22,767 nucleotides of DNA from Branchiostoma floridae (GCF_000003815.2 NC_049979.1:33034772-33057538); one strand, 5' to 3'; shown: positions 9,175 through 18,730, counted from the first letter of the stretch. Notes: generated by a model not told the origin, from the letters alone. Made by a program: numbers and translations.

Positions 9175-11930
9175 GTTTGTTTGTTTATTTTTATTTATCC
9201 AGGGGTACATGTCGCCTGGCTGGCGATTTTCAAAGATCCCTGGGGGGAAACCCCGTACATACATAACAATAACAATATGAAATCAAATAAATGGTGACAC
9301 AGCAAGAATTGGCAAATAATAACGCAATTCAACTAAGACAAAATAAGGCAAGTCAATTGTACAACATTAATCCTAATATAACTCCGAAATCATAAATGAA
9401 ATGAAATAGGTAATGTGAATTTGCATACCATTGTGAACAGAAAAAGACATGACAGATTGCATATTAGACCATGTGGTATTCTGCTGTGTAGATGGTTTTG
9501 AAAGTGGAGATAGATGATGCTGTCCTTAAGTGTGAAGGTAGCGAGTTCCACAAAGCTGCACCAGAAAACGAGAGAGACTTCTTCTTGTATTGTAACCGTG
9601 TTTTTGGTAGTTGAAGCCCCCCCTGTGTACTGTGACGGGTGTGGTGAGAGTGTGTGTCTGCAGATGTAGTGAAGAGTTGGGAAATGTGTGGAGGAAACAT
9701 ACCGTTGAGAGCCTTGAACATGAAAACAGCCTTAGCTCTTCTGTGGTGCTGTGCTACAGGGCTCCAGCCTAGTGACTTCAAGACAGTTTCCCTGGGAGTG
9801 TAGTGGTCGCACCCTAATATTACCCTGCCCGCCCTGTATTGTAACTTTTGGAGTTTGTCGATGGCCCCTTTTCCTCCCTAGTCCCATACAGTACTGCAAT
9901 ATTGAAGGTGGGGGAGGAACAGACTAGTGTAGATTGTCAACAGCGCTTGTCTGTTTAGGTATGGCCTTAAACACTTCATGATGCCAATTATCTGCGACAG
10001 CTTCTTATTGACATGGAGAAAGTGGTCATTCCACAGTAGGGCCTTGTCTATGACAACTCCTAAGTATTTAAAAGTGCCAACTTGCTCCAGCTCTGTATCA
10101 TTTAGAATGACCTGCAGTTGCTGGTCAGTAGCTTTGGACTTATGTGATCCCACCAACATTGATTTGCTTTTCGAAGGGTTTATGGATAGTTTGTTAGCGA
10201 GAAACCAGTGCATGAGTCGAGAGCAGTCATTCTGTAGGGTCTCCTGAATTGTCTGTATTCTGCAGTGTGAGAAGTAGACAATCGTGTCATCCGCATACAT
10301 AGCTACTTTACATGACTGTACACAATTAGGCAGGTCATTATTATAAACGATAAATAGGAGAGGTCAAAGAATAAACCCCTGGGGTACTCCACAAGTCACA
10401 CAGGATGTATTGGATAAACTTGAGTTAACGTAGGTCCGCTGCAATCTACCCGTCAGGTATGATTTGAACCAACTGCAAGCCAGTTCGTCGGCCCCGTAGG
10501 CTTTGAGTTTATCCACAAGAATCCTGTGGTTTAGAGTGTAAAAAGCTCTAGGTCACAGAAAATCACACCTGTTTGTTGTTTTCTATCAATTGAGTCAATC
10601 CAGACCTCTGCTACAGAATGCAAGGCAGTTTCACACGAATGGAGCTTTCTAAAGCCTGACTGACACTGTGGGTGAAGTCGGTTCTGGTTTAGATAACCGT
10701 ACAGCTGGTTGTGGACCACTCGTTCAAGTATTTTAGAAATACTAGGCAAGATGGATACTGGGCGGTAATTACTTAGCATTGTCCTGACCCCCTTTTTGTG
10801 TATTGGCATAACTTTGGCCGTCTTCCACTTTTCCGGAAATTCCCCGGTGGTCAGTGACTTATTTAACAAGTTTGTAAGTGAGGGGGCAAGGACTTGTGCT
10901 CCTGATTTTAGGAGTCTGTTATCTGATGCTGTCCAGACCGGTAGCCTTTTTTACATTCAGCTTTGTCAGTTGTTCAGTCACTGCCTCTACTGTGATAGGT
11001 GTAGAACTGAACGAGCTGTTAGTCTTGTTCAGAAACTGTGTGGGTGAGAAGGCGAGACAGTCCTCGAGAGTACATCACACAGGTCCTGTATGACTTTATG
11101 AAAGAAGTAGTTAAAAGTCTCTGCCATTCCTTTGCTATCAGAAATGCTCAGTCCCTCATGTTCCAGGTAAGTGACAGTGTTATGTGTCTTGTTGGGTAGC
11201 AATGTGCGTATGGCCTTCCAAACCCCAGCCTTTCCCCCTTCTGACCATTGAATTACTGATTGGGCTGCATGTTCCCTTTTAGCCTGCCGGCATAAGTAAT
11301 TCACCCTGTTTTTCATAGCTTTGTAATCAGTCATGTCGGTTGGACTACCTGATCGTTTTGCTTTCTTGTACATACTGTCCCTCAGAGTAATGAGATCTCG
11401 AAGGTCGTTAGTGAGCCAAGGTGCAGGTGCACCTCTCACTTTACACTTTTTCAAAGGGGCATGTGTGTTAGCTACACTAACTACCAACTGTTCCCATACC
11501 TCAACCTGTTCATCTATGCTTGGGAAATTTTCTATGATGTTCCATGGGATTTTAGCCAGGTCTTCACGATACCTCTCCTCGTTAAACGATTTGTACACTA
11601 TTCTACAAGTGACCTTAGGTTGTTGCCTGTGACTTTTGGTTCTATGGTAAGCAAAGACCATAGCATGGTCACTAAATCCTCCCTCGTAGGTCCCCTGGTT
11701 GTGTAATCGTGTTGTGTCGTTTGTCAGGATGACGTCTAATGACGTGATGGAGGTGTTTGTTGATCGAGTTGGGGTAGTTATGATATTGTCCAGCTGATAC
11801 AACATACAAGAAAACCTTAACTTCCCTATTGGCCCAGAATTGTCTGGAGGTAGCCAGTTACAGTTGAGATCTCCCATAATTATAATCTCCGCGTCTTCGT
11901 CTGCGATTCTGTCCATGCACTCATCACTTG
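9175..11930 (-). mobile_element. 5'-truncated CR1/L2-like LINE inserted in a tandem array
   Basis: Minus-strand LINE. Its 3' end is a microsatellite-like tail: (gttt)n then tttatttttatttatccagg on the plus strand (9175-9203), preceded in element orientation by a GGGATCTTTGAAAATCG-type block near 9225-9245. Tails of simple repeats instead of poly(A) are usual for the CR1/L2 group. The coding part runs from a stop at 9464-9466 up to about 11925, where the endonuclease is cut off in mid domain, so the copy is 5'-truncated as is common after incomplete reverse transcription. Tandem-repeat units flank both sides in register (9102-9174 and 11931 onward), so the element landed inside an existing array. 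Confidence 0.85.
9464..11925 (-). pseudogene. CR1-like LINE ORF2 remnant: partial endonuclease, RT, C-terminus
   Basis: Minus-strand blocks in order: EIIIMGDLNCNWL (GDxN of the endonuclease), STNTSITSLDVILTN and GGFSDHAMVFA (SDH), then a linker with ACTLAxxxREH-like positively charged helices. RT follows: KTAKVMPIHKKG, LSNYRPVSILPSISKILERVV, QSGFRKLHSCETAL, FCDL (motif A), CGVPQGFIL (motif B), VAMYADDTIVYF (motif C, YADD), FKYLGVVIDKALLW and HLQYCSTVWD. The C-terminus SLGWSPVAQHHRRAK ... LPSHLRTASSISTFK ends at 9464-9466. Lesions: about four bases missing after FCDL (10547-10548), a TGA at 10364-10366 where the motif-B Gly is expected, and frame changes near 9870 and 11050. The second Asp of motif A (AFD) reads Tyr. 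It would have encoded target-primed reverse transcription; this copy is dead. Confidence 0.85.
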
Positions 11931-12358
11931 TTTTGGGTGACGTGAACCAAATGCTTACATTCATAGCCCGTGGAGCGCTGCTCAATCAGCCCTCTGTTAC
12001 CGCATAGAGCCCTAATACCGATTTGTTTTGGGTGACGTCAACCAAATGTTTACATTCATAGCACGTGGAGCGCTGCTCAAGCAGCCCTCTTTTACCGTAT
12101 AGAGCCCTCTGACCGATCTGTTTTGGGTGACGTGAACCAAATGTTTACATCCATAGCCCTTGGAGCGCTGCTCAAGCAGCCCTCTGTTACTGTATAGAGC
12201 CCTCTGACGAATCTGTTTTGGGTCACGTCAGAACCAAATTTTTACATTCATAGCCCGTGGAGCGCTGCTCAAGCAGCCCAGGAGTCTGTTACCGTATAGA
12301 GCCCTCTGACCTATCTGTTTTGGGTGACGTGAACCAAATGTTTACATTCATAACCCGT
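11931..12358. repeat. 95-bp tandem repeat array, about 4.5 units
   Basis: Units start with ttttgggtgacgtgaacc at 11931, 12026, 12121, 12216 and 12318 (spacing 95, 95, 95, 102). The last unit stops near 12358. The 102-base unit carries small insertions, including one near 12280. Each unit contains catttacattcatagc-like, tggagcgctgctcaagcagc and cctctgttaccgtatagagccctctgac blocks. GCTGCTcaAGCAGC is a perfect short palindrome. Units are about 90 percent alike by eye. A further partial unit lies at 9102-9174, on the other side of the LINE. No coding role is seen. Chance open frames cross it only because the LINE frame continues into it. Confidence 0.9.
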
Positions 12359-12625
12359 GTAACGGAACCATGTTTTGTATTTATGGTGTCGTAGAGCTGC
12401 TAGTTCAGCCCCGTTGTTTGTCCTCTACGAGAGAAGCTCCCCCATGTAGTACTGAAAATTCTATGAAGATGACGAGAACCAAGTGTTTGTATTCGTAGCG
12501 CATAGGGCTCGCTCTGTGGAGCTGGAGGGCTGCACGAGCAACATCCATGGAGGTCAGCTCTGTGGAGCTTCTCCATGGAGGTTGCTCGTGCAGCCCCTTC
12601 TCAGTTATAAGGCGATACTTCATTG
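12359..12625. repeat. Diverged array edge with a strong hairpin
   Basis: Beyond the last 95-bp unit the sequence is a distant relative (agtgtttgtattcgtagcgcatagg near 12480 resembles atgtttacattcatagcccgtgg). It contains a near-perfect inverted repeat: gggctgcacgagcaac and its surrounding bases at 12526-12551 pair with 12572-12596, with one mismatch over 25 and a loop of about 20 bases. A gctctgtggagct block is repeated at 12510 and 12557. A minus-strand open frame covering 12405-12623 simply spans this hairpin and shows no protein features. Confidence 0.75.
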
Positions 12626-13539
12626 GTTACATTAATACCCTTATATGAAACTCTATTTGGAGAATAATTTGTGAAAACAGCCTAATATCTTTAATATGCA
12701 GAAGACAGGCCAAGAATAGGCTGGATATCAAGCTCAAATAGTGCAATATATCATGTTGTTGCTGCAATGTTAAGGCTAGGTCGGTCAGCTCTGACAAAAA
12801 TTGAATGCTTATGGTTTAAGAGTTTTGGACCAAGTGCGTTTATATTGAAAATACTAGCACCTGTCAAATGAGAAAAGTGGAATTCCAATTGTTACCTTTA
12901 ATAATAGTGTTAACAGATTGTGACTTTTGATACACGTTTTTTATGTAAATAAGTTAATGAAAGGTGAAACATATCAGACACTTATCATACAAATGTTATT
13001 CTGATTCGCATATTTAATGTCCAAGTACAATGATTCTTAACTGGCGATAATAAAAAATTTCCACATGTTCCATGTGCAAATTAGTTATTATCCTAATTGA
13101 TTACAAATTACATCATATCTATCTCACTAAATACAAATGTCAACGTGTCAATACAGCTTTATCTGCATTATGACTCGGACAAAATGAAACCGTCAATTTA
13201 CGAGGCCTCAAATTATGCAATGGAGTTATATTTCCGAAATCTTGTTCCGAAACTGCATTTTTTTTATTTGTACTATACAAATGTAATGTTTTCTGGGGGG
13301 AAGTTGGGTGAGCCGAGATTACTGGAACACCGCACTTCTTTTGTCATCACGGCAGGGGGCGGATGGGTGTTAGGATGTCCTGACCTGTCGTAAATTCAAA
13401 ACTACTCACAGCATTACCACCGAATTAACAACTTTATTCCGACAAGGTTACTCCTATGAAAGAAGCTTTTACATTAAGCAACATGATAAAGGGTGATATG
13501 ACTTATGATTTCTAACCAACAGACAAAAACGTAAACTGA
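12626..13539. other. Intronic DNA, no exon or repeat recognised
   Basis: AT-rich. Two stretches stay open for about 55 and 98 codons on the plus strand (about 12712-12870 after an aatatgcag acceptor-like site, and 13097-13393). Neither resembles the glycosyltransferase segment still missing between the DDD motif and exon 14649, and codon content looks random, so they are not called. Confidence 0.5.
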
Positions 13540-13788
13540 CGTCCCCAAAGAACGTCATACATGAAATAGCTACTAGTCGGAAGCCGCTATATAAGGTCCG
13601 CCATCTTAAATTTGCAGAACTGATTATTATTTTGTTATTTTTTCAACAAACTATCCTACAAGAAATTCGGAATTAGACATCCTATGGAAACCTATTAAAA
13701 ATCACCAAGTCATCAAGTTTGATAGCTCTGGTGAAAGGGGTTAACGCATTTTGCGACAAAAAAAAGTCGGCGCAGCATTTAGAAGAAC
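13540..13788 (+). mobile_element. TTAA-family MITE fragment, diverged (copy I)
   Basis: It contains tccgccatcttaaat at 13597, then a degenerate run corresponding to the right end of copies B and C: catcaagtttgatagctctgg near 13710 versus cactaagtttcgtagtcctgg in copy B, and gtcggcgcagcat near 13767 versus tttggcgcaggcac. It ends almost at the TTAA that begins copy E at 13790. Similarity is moderate and the left boundary is a guess. Confidence 0.45.
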
Positions 13789-13789
13789 C

Positions 13790-14560
13790 TTAACCCACCC
13801 ACCTCGACTTTGATGTCGTATAACGCCAGAACATTTGATGCTAGAGTCACCAAGTTTGATGGGTTTTCCTAGAATATTGTTGGCAACAATTTCATGAAGT
13901 TTGGAAAATTTTCTGTATATTCTTGTTGCCATGGCAACCGTTTGTTGATAGCAAGTTTTGCCAAAAATCGCTAATTTCGGTTTTAACGATGTATTTCTAA
14001 AGTTTATTTGCTATATTACTGCAATTTTCTTCAATAAATAAAAACAAATGTTATTTAGAATTTCTTTTATAATTAGATGTGCATACATTATGCTATTTTT
14101 TTTTAAATTCTGTTTTCTTTAGCCAGGGTAGCCCAACTCAGTGTATCACACTGCTTTACAGTGGGGCCCTGGATAATTTAATGACGTCATCTGCCCAAAA
14201 TCCAAGATGGTGGACCGTATGGCCATGTCAAGAAAAACTAGCTTATTATCCCTTAAAATTTGTAAATACCTGGCTTTTGTAAATCTAAAACCATCTAAAT
14301 GAATTCATTTAGTCTATTTCCATTGTCTTTTGTGATTGTTGCATAAAAAGTAATTTGGAATTTCAAGTTGGTGGATATATTATGGTGGAGCCCAACTAGT
14401 ATCTTAGATGTGCATGACGTCATTTTGACGTCATTGATGTTGCTATTGGCAACACAAGTCGTAACAAAAATTATTATTCTGTTATCTATACTTGCTATTA
14501 CATTTTTGGAGGAAAACTTGACGTTTTCTGAGAATACCCATTTTTCATGGGTCAGGCTAA
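13790..14560 (-). mobile_element. TTAA-family MITE, right end lost (copy E)
   Basis: It starts TTAACCCACCCACC at 13790 and follows copy F closely: gtcgtataacgccagaac, agaatattgttggcaacaa, ttgttgccatggcaaccgttt, aatccaagatggtgg, tagtctatttccattg, ggagcccaactagtatcttagatgtgcatgacgtcat, and a final catgggtcaggc near 14547. Copy F continues for about 230 more bases that are missing here, so the element is truncated. It carries TGACGTCA at 14182, 14415 and 14426. It sits just upstream of the glycosyltransferase exon at 14649. Strand is set opposite to copies A-C by convention. Confidence 0.8.
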
Positions 14561-14648
14561 GAATTGAACCCTTAACACGCGAAAAAAAAGGCACTATTGG
14601 CTGATCTGAGATATTTTTACGTTATCCGATGTTTACATCTTCTTTCAG

Positions 14649-14756
14649 GTTGTTACGTAGCAGACCACGTTCCCAATTTCTTTCTTGCTTCCACCAATGA
14701 AGTAAAAGCCATCGGATTTGATCCTCATCCAGCCCTATCCCGTGTTGGGCATTACG
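14649..14756 (+). CDS. B4GALNT-like penultimate exon
   Basis: The acceptor ttctttcag ends at 14648 and the donor ggtaag begins after 14756. From 14651 it reads CYVADHVPNFFLASTNEV then KAIGFDPHPALSRVGHY. This matches the family's C(V)VTD/S(G)V(V)NFFLA(R/H)T ... (V)GFDP ... RVAH segment, which lines the acceptor side of the catalytic pocket. Two bases complete a codon begun in the previous exon and one base (G) is left for the next. With the CC that opens exon 16459 this makes GCC, giving ...GHYAFFVSALG, in line with the family's AHxEFFIDGLG. The usual Glu at that position reads Ala here. About 60 family residues that should lie between DDD and this exon were not located. Confidence 0.9.
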
Positions 14757-14827
14757 GTAAGATTTTTAGCATGACATTCTTAAAATCTATCAGCAAACTT
14801 CTTATTTATTCATCAAAAACTTTTTAG

Positions 14828-15560
14828 ACAACTCTGGGACAGGGGACTTTTGAGGCCCGTCTCTTTAAACTCCTGTTACTCTTAATCACTTAACATATGA
14901 CCACCAAATTTTTAGAGAATAATATAGACACGATACAAAATAATTTAGGAAATCTAAGCTGGTATGTTGGATTTGGACGAAATTAGGATTTTATCAATCA
15001 GGGCTCGAAATCCTGGGTGCATGTGCACCCAGGTGCACCCAAAATTGGAGCTGTGCACCCAATTACTTAGTGTGGGTGCACAGTGTCCACCCAAATATTT
15101 TCTTACGTTTTTGTATGAAAAGATATCAAAGTATACTAGTTTACATCATATTCTTGACATCTAAGTGTTAGAAAGATAATAAAAATGCCTGTCATGGTAC
15201 ATTTAAGAATTCGATACCTTGTAACTAAGTTCTATTATTAGGTTATTACGTAAATTTAAGTGGCGCACCCAAACACTTTTAGGTGCACCAAATTTTTTAA
15301 GCTGGGTGCACCAGTTCACCTAATCCCAAAAATGAATTCCGAGCCCTGATCAATGTTACTGTGCTGGCTAGACCATGAGAAAGGGTATTCCCAAAAAAAT
15401 TTAAGGTATAGCATCAAATTGTAACAACAGCTTCATATAGCAGAATGTAAATTTCTATAAGTCTTGTGTTGCCAATTGCAAAATTATTAATGTCATAAAA
15501 CGACGTCATGCATCTTCTCCGCCATCTTATATCAGCAAGCCAGAATATCAACAGTAAATG
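14828..15560 (+). mobile_element. TTAA-family MITE, interrupted by another element (copy H)
   Basis: The left part (14828-14998) reads ctctgggacaggggacttttgaggcccg and accaccaaatttttagag. This matches the reverse complement of the right end of copy F (tccctggacc ... cttttgaggccc ... ccaccaaattttcagg). The right part (15349-15560) continues with gaccatgagaaagggtattcc, aaattgtaacaacag, gtcttgtgttgccaattgc, acgacgtcatgcatc and ctccgccatctta, again in copy F reverse-complement order. The 350-bp element at 14999-15348 splits the two parts. Joining across the ATCAAT duplication restores the alignment with copy F. The terminal TTAA and CCCTATTCAGAC are not preserved. Confidence 0.75.
14999..15348. 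mobile_element. CAGGGCTCG-ended MITE (hAT-like termini)
   Basis: Termini CAGGGCTCGaAAT (14999) and ATTcCGAGCCCTG (ending 15348) form short inverted repeats. ATCAAT precedes (14993-14998) and follows (15349-15354) the element, and the empty-site sequence implied by the host MITE carries ATCAAT once. Subterminal sequence is full of GGTGCACC-type palindromes: a perfect CTGGGTGCA-tg-TGCACCCAG hairpin near 15017-15036, and related blocks near 15080, 15270-15290 and 15303. There is no coding capacity. CAGGG termini recall hAT MITEs, but the duplication is at most 6 bp, not the usual 8, so the superfamily is open. Confidence 0.8.
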
Positions 15561-16458
15561 TATTTCTCTTTAACCGATTTACCTTTACAGTGAGTTTGAC
15601 GTTTCTGTCATTTAACGTATATATACCTTATACGTTTGTTTGCATGTTTTGGCAATTAGATCAGCATAACTCTATAACGCTTGGGTGGTTTGTATTGATA
15701 TCTGGTATGTGGGAATGTGTTGACAAGACTTGTTTTGGAACAGCAGGGGTGGGTTTATGTCAGGCATAGAATGGAAGGCACCTAATAATGGGTTGACGAT
15801 TCATCATAATTCTTACTATGCAAATGTATTATTGAGGCTTCATGTACATATAGTAGTATATTAACTATGAAAATCGAAATCACATAGTTAGTAAGGACAC
15901 TGTCTGTGATTATGTGCTTACGAACACAATCCTTACACTGATGTAGCTGAATTGATTTAAGCAGCAAGTAGTATATGTATATTGTAACACTTATACACTG
16001 TGTCTTCTTTCATTATAGTACAGCGTATCAAATAACAACATCGTCTTCTTTTTAGATATTTAGTGTTATTATTTAGCAAGCTCGCACATGAACACAACGC
16101 AGTACTATGCCTTTAAGCGAACGCATTACAATTGATTTACAAACGCCTTACAAAATATACTTACGTTGAATGCACTTTACTTCAAAAACTTAGATGTCGT
16201 GGTTGATAGAATTTTCATCTAATAGTGACTAATTTTCGTCTTTGAAGCCACTGTTATCTGAAAGAAAAGTTTTTTCTATAACGGTGCACATACGTGAATA
16301 ATAAATTTATTTAATGTTAAATGTCGCGGTATCGAAGTGGAATGGCAGAAAAGCAAGGCGCAAACGTAAATTAGTTTTAGTGTCTCAAAGATAATAGTGC
16401 CAACAAGACTGAAATTCCATACAAAGTTAATACATTTTTTGTTTGCTTTTCTCAACAG
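15561..16458. other. Last intron, nothing further recognised
   Basis: AT-rich intron between MITE copy H and the terminal exon. It ends in the pyrimidine tract and acceptor tttgcttttctcaacag (16442-16458). No repeat or open frame worth calling. Confidence 0.6.
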
Positions 16459-16637
16459 CCTTTTTTGTTTCTGCGCTCGGGAAGATTCGAATTGCATTCT
16501 GTACTACTGTGGAGTTTTCTCACAACCAGACAACAACAGAAGAAGACTTACCATATCAGAGTATACGTAATGTTGGGACGGAGTATTACCAGATGAGAGG
16601 CCATCACGAGTTGTTTAAATATGATTTAGTCTGTTAA
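16459..16637 (+). CDS. B4GALNT-like terminal exon with stop
   Basis: Two bases (CC) complete the codon begun at 14756. The frame from 16461 then gives 58 codons and TAA at 16635-16637. It starts FFVSALGKIRIAFCTTVEF, matching the family's FFIDGLGxLxVGxCxxV block near the C-terminus. It goes on through EEDLPYQSIRN, EYYQMRGHHELFKYD and ends LVC. Family members also end close to a Cys after a (Y)xxxR...H...FK stretch, so the protein is complete at its C-terminus. The Asp-Gly of FFIDGLG reads Ser-Ala here. An ATG-initiated frame opening at 16443 covers the same DNA but its first residues are intron. Poly(A) signals follow at 16673 and 16974. Confidence 0.88.
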
Positions 16638-16672
16638 TAGTTATTGATATTTGTTTTTGCATTTCCATTGAA

Positions 16673-16678
16673 AATAAA
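16673..16678 (+). terminator. Poly(A) signal AATAAA of the glycosyltransferase gene
   Basis: AATAAA lies 36 bases after the stop codon, inside gaaaataaagg. A second, weaker ATTAAA at 16974-16979 could end a longer 3' UTR. The sequence does not decide between them. Confidence 0.55.
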
Positions 16679-17274
16679 GGAACAAACGCGAAGCGGACTT
16701 TAAAGTATATAAGTATATTCGCAATCACCCCATCCCGATTTGATGTTTGAAAATGTTGTAAAAGTAACTGTTGAGACATTGTGTGTGTCTAAGACGTGAT
16801 TGTGTTGATATTGAACTTTATTGTCTTTAAGTATTATTGCACCATAATTGTTTTTACAATCGGTCAGCTGAGGCGAAGGTGACTACGAAGCAATCTAAAT
16901 GATTTGTAATCTAGTTTTGTTGTTGTGTTTTTGTCTCTAAACGTCATAGGTCACACTGAAGACATGTGTAAAAATTAAAGACTTTGCTTAATGTAAATAC
17001 AAATTTATGTTCTCGTATGATGTGTTTTCACTGTTTGATTGTGATTTAAGTAAACCACGACCAAATGGAGTGTGGTGGATCTCCTTATCTTTGTGCACCG
17101 GTTTAGAAGAAAGGTGTTTTTCTTAACCTTTGGAGGAAGCAAAGTCGCATGTAGGTTATTTCATCAATAGAAAGTTGTGAAAAAATATGGAGACTGCACG
17201 ATTTGATTCTATTATCGTCATGAGGTAATGGCGAACTTATTTCATATAATACCAATATCATCGGATTAGAGGCA
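16679..17274. other. Possible long 3' UTR and flank
   Basis: Holds the second candidate poly(A) hexamer at 16974 and otherwise AT-rich sequence without exons. A minus-strand open frame at 17103-17303 runs into a MITE fragment and is not a gene. Confidence 0.5.
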
Positions 17275-17515
17275 TTTTGCCAAAATCCAAGATGGCGGAC
17301 CATATGAAATAAAAGTTGGTGAATATTAGATGGCCGAGCCGATTATCTATCTTAGATATGCTGCTATATTGACTTTAATGATATCGCTATTGTCAACACA
17401 TTAAGTGGTAACAAAAAATTTTATTCTGTCATCTGCACTTGCTGTTTCATTTTTGTAGGATCCTATTTTCATAATTCCAGCCAATACAAGCAAAATGTTG
17501 ATACCGTTATCATGA
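17275..17515 (-). mobile_element. TTAA-family MITE fragment (copy G)
   Basis: It matches the central and right part of copies E and F in order: ccaaaatccaagatggcggac (from 17280), ttagatggccgagcc, tatcttagatatgc, gatatcgctattgtcaacaca, ttctgtcatctgcacttgctg, then ttccagccaatacaagcaaaatg near 17480. Roughly 90 bases between the first two blocks are missing compared with copy F. Both termini are absent. It carries a YY1-like AAGATGGCGG at 17289-17298. Same orientation as E and F. Confidence 0.7.
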
Positions 17516-17671
17516 AGTGAAATTTCTTTAAATCTTTAGATATTAGTAACAAGAGTTAGAGGGTGGACCATGACCAAATAAATCTGCAACCATATTAGTG
17601 TATTCGCCACGGTGTAAGTTGAACATTGACATTGAATTGTCCTTCTTTATATTATAGTCTGGTTTCAATAA

Positions 17672-18500
17672 CCCTACCCAGACTGGGCTTTTTTGCCATT
17701 CCCTGGACTTGGGGGGCTCATTTGACCCCATTTCGTATTTTCAAGACGGCTTACTGTAGGGTCACCAAATTTGCAGGGGTAATATGCGCGTCGAGTTTTA
17801 TAATTCCTGAAATTTTATATCTTTATTACGTCATTAAATGATTTTTTGCTAAAACGGGGAATTCCCATAATACCTTGATATTTCCCAATAAAGGGTTCGT
17901 ATTAATATTTAAGTGTTATCAGACTTCTGTTGTCAAAAGTCCACGAAACGACGTAGTTTAGCTATCCGCCATCTTGTATTATCAACCTTAAATGTCTTAA
18001 GATACCTTATCTTTTAACATATAACGCTAAAACTTCATTAAAATGGATTGAAAACCATCAAATGAATGTTTTCTGAAAGACGATTCTAAGTAGTGATGAT
18101 ATTTGAGTGAAAATAAGCTGGTTATAGTTTCGTCATGATATTGTTGGCCTTCTTGGATTTTAACAAATGACGTCATCTCATTAGCATAATTTATGAATAT
18201 CTTATTGTGATTGTTCAACTTAGATGTGTTAGTTATAAAAGATATATGAAAAGAAGTTTAGTTTAGCAAGAAAATCTAAAAATCCCATTGTTTTAACAAA
18301 AAAGTAGTGATTTTTTTTGTTAAATTTGCCTTTAAGAAATCCGTTCCAATGGCAACACAAAAACTCATAAACTTATTTAGATTTTTGAAAATTATTTTCA
18401 ACAATACTCTAGAATAAGTCACTAAGTTTGTTTATTCTAGCACAAGCCGTTTTGGAGCTATAAGACGTCAAAAATGGCGCGGGCACTTTTACCCCCCCCC
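17672..18500 (+). mobile_element. TTAA-family MITE, left end intact (copy C)
   Basis: The left terminus CCCTACCCAGACTGGGC starts at 17672 after ATAA, a one-base change from TTAA. It is followed by a T run, ccattccctggac and a G-rich block, the fullest version of the long terminal repeat in the window. The interior shares ggggaattccc (17857), tagctatccgccatctt (17960), catataacgctaaaa (18018) and ttcttggattttaacaaatgacgtcat (18151) with copies A and B. It ends in a poly-C tract near 18491-18503 with no right CCC terminus visible. Copy D abuts it directly. Confidence 0.8.
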
Positions 18501-18509
18501 CCCTCCACC

Positions 18510-18729
18510 CATTCTTGATATGTAAGGCCCTCGGAAACTTTTATGTCGCATAACACATGATAGGCAAGTGCTAGGGCTACCAAACTCGGTAATTTATCAT
18601 AAAATATTGTGAGCAAATGTTTGTCAAAAAGGAAAGTTTACAGCAATTACCTGAAATTCAATGTAATTTTCATGATTCAAATTTATAATGTATGTTAATT
18701 TCATGACATTATTGATCCCAATCCAAGAT
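18510..18729 (-). mobile_element. TTAA-family MITE fragment (copy D)
   Basis: From about 18520 (aaggccctcggaaacttttatgtcgcataac) it follows the left part of copy F: ggctaccaaactcggtaattt, cataaaatattgtgagcaa, ttaatttcatgac and aatccaagat at 18720. Similarity stops at 18730 because a retroposed sequence has been inserted. It abuts copy C, tail to tail across the poly-C tract, in the opposite orientation. Confidence 0.65.
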
Positions 18730-18730
18730 T

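Noticed and set aside
11333-11706. Plus-strand open frames opposite the CR1-like LINE
   Set aside because: The minus strand carries the GDLN, SDH, RT and YADD motifs in order; the plus-strand frames have none.
12711-12872. 55-codon open stretch after an acceptor-like aatatgcag
   Set aside because: No family resemblance, no clear donor, and length is within chance for this composition.
13097-13393. 98-codon plus-strand frame with GGGWVLGCPDLS end
   Set aside because: Residues do not match the missing glycosyltransferase segment, and the frame crosses AT-rich intron-like sequence.
15001-15350. GTGCACC-rich region as a CRISPR-like array
   Set aside because: The repeats are irregular palindromes within a terminal-inverted-repeat element, with no unit spacing; the genome is eukaryotic.
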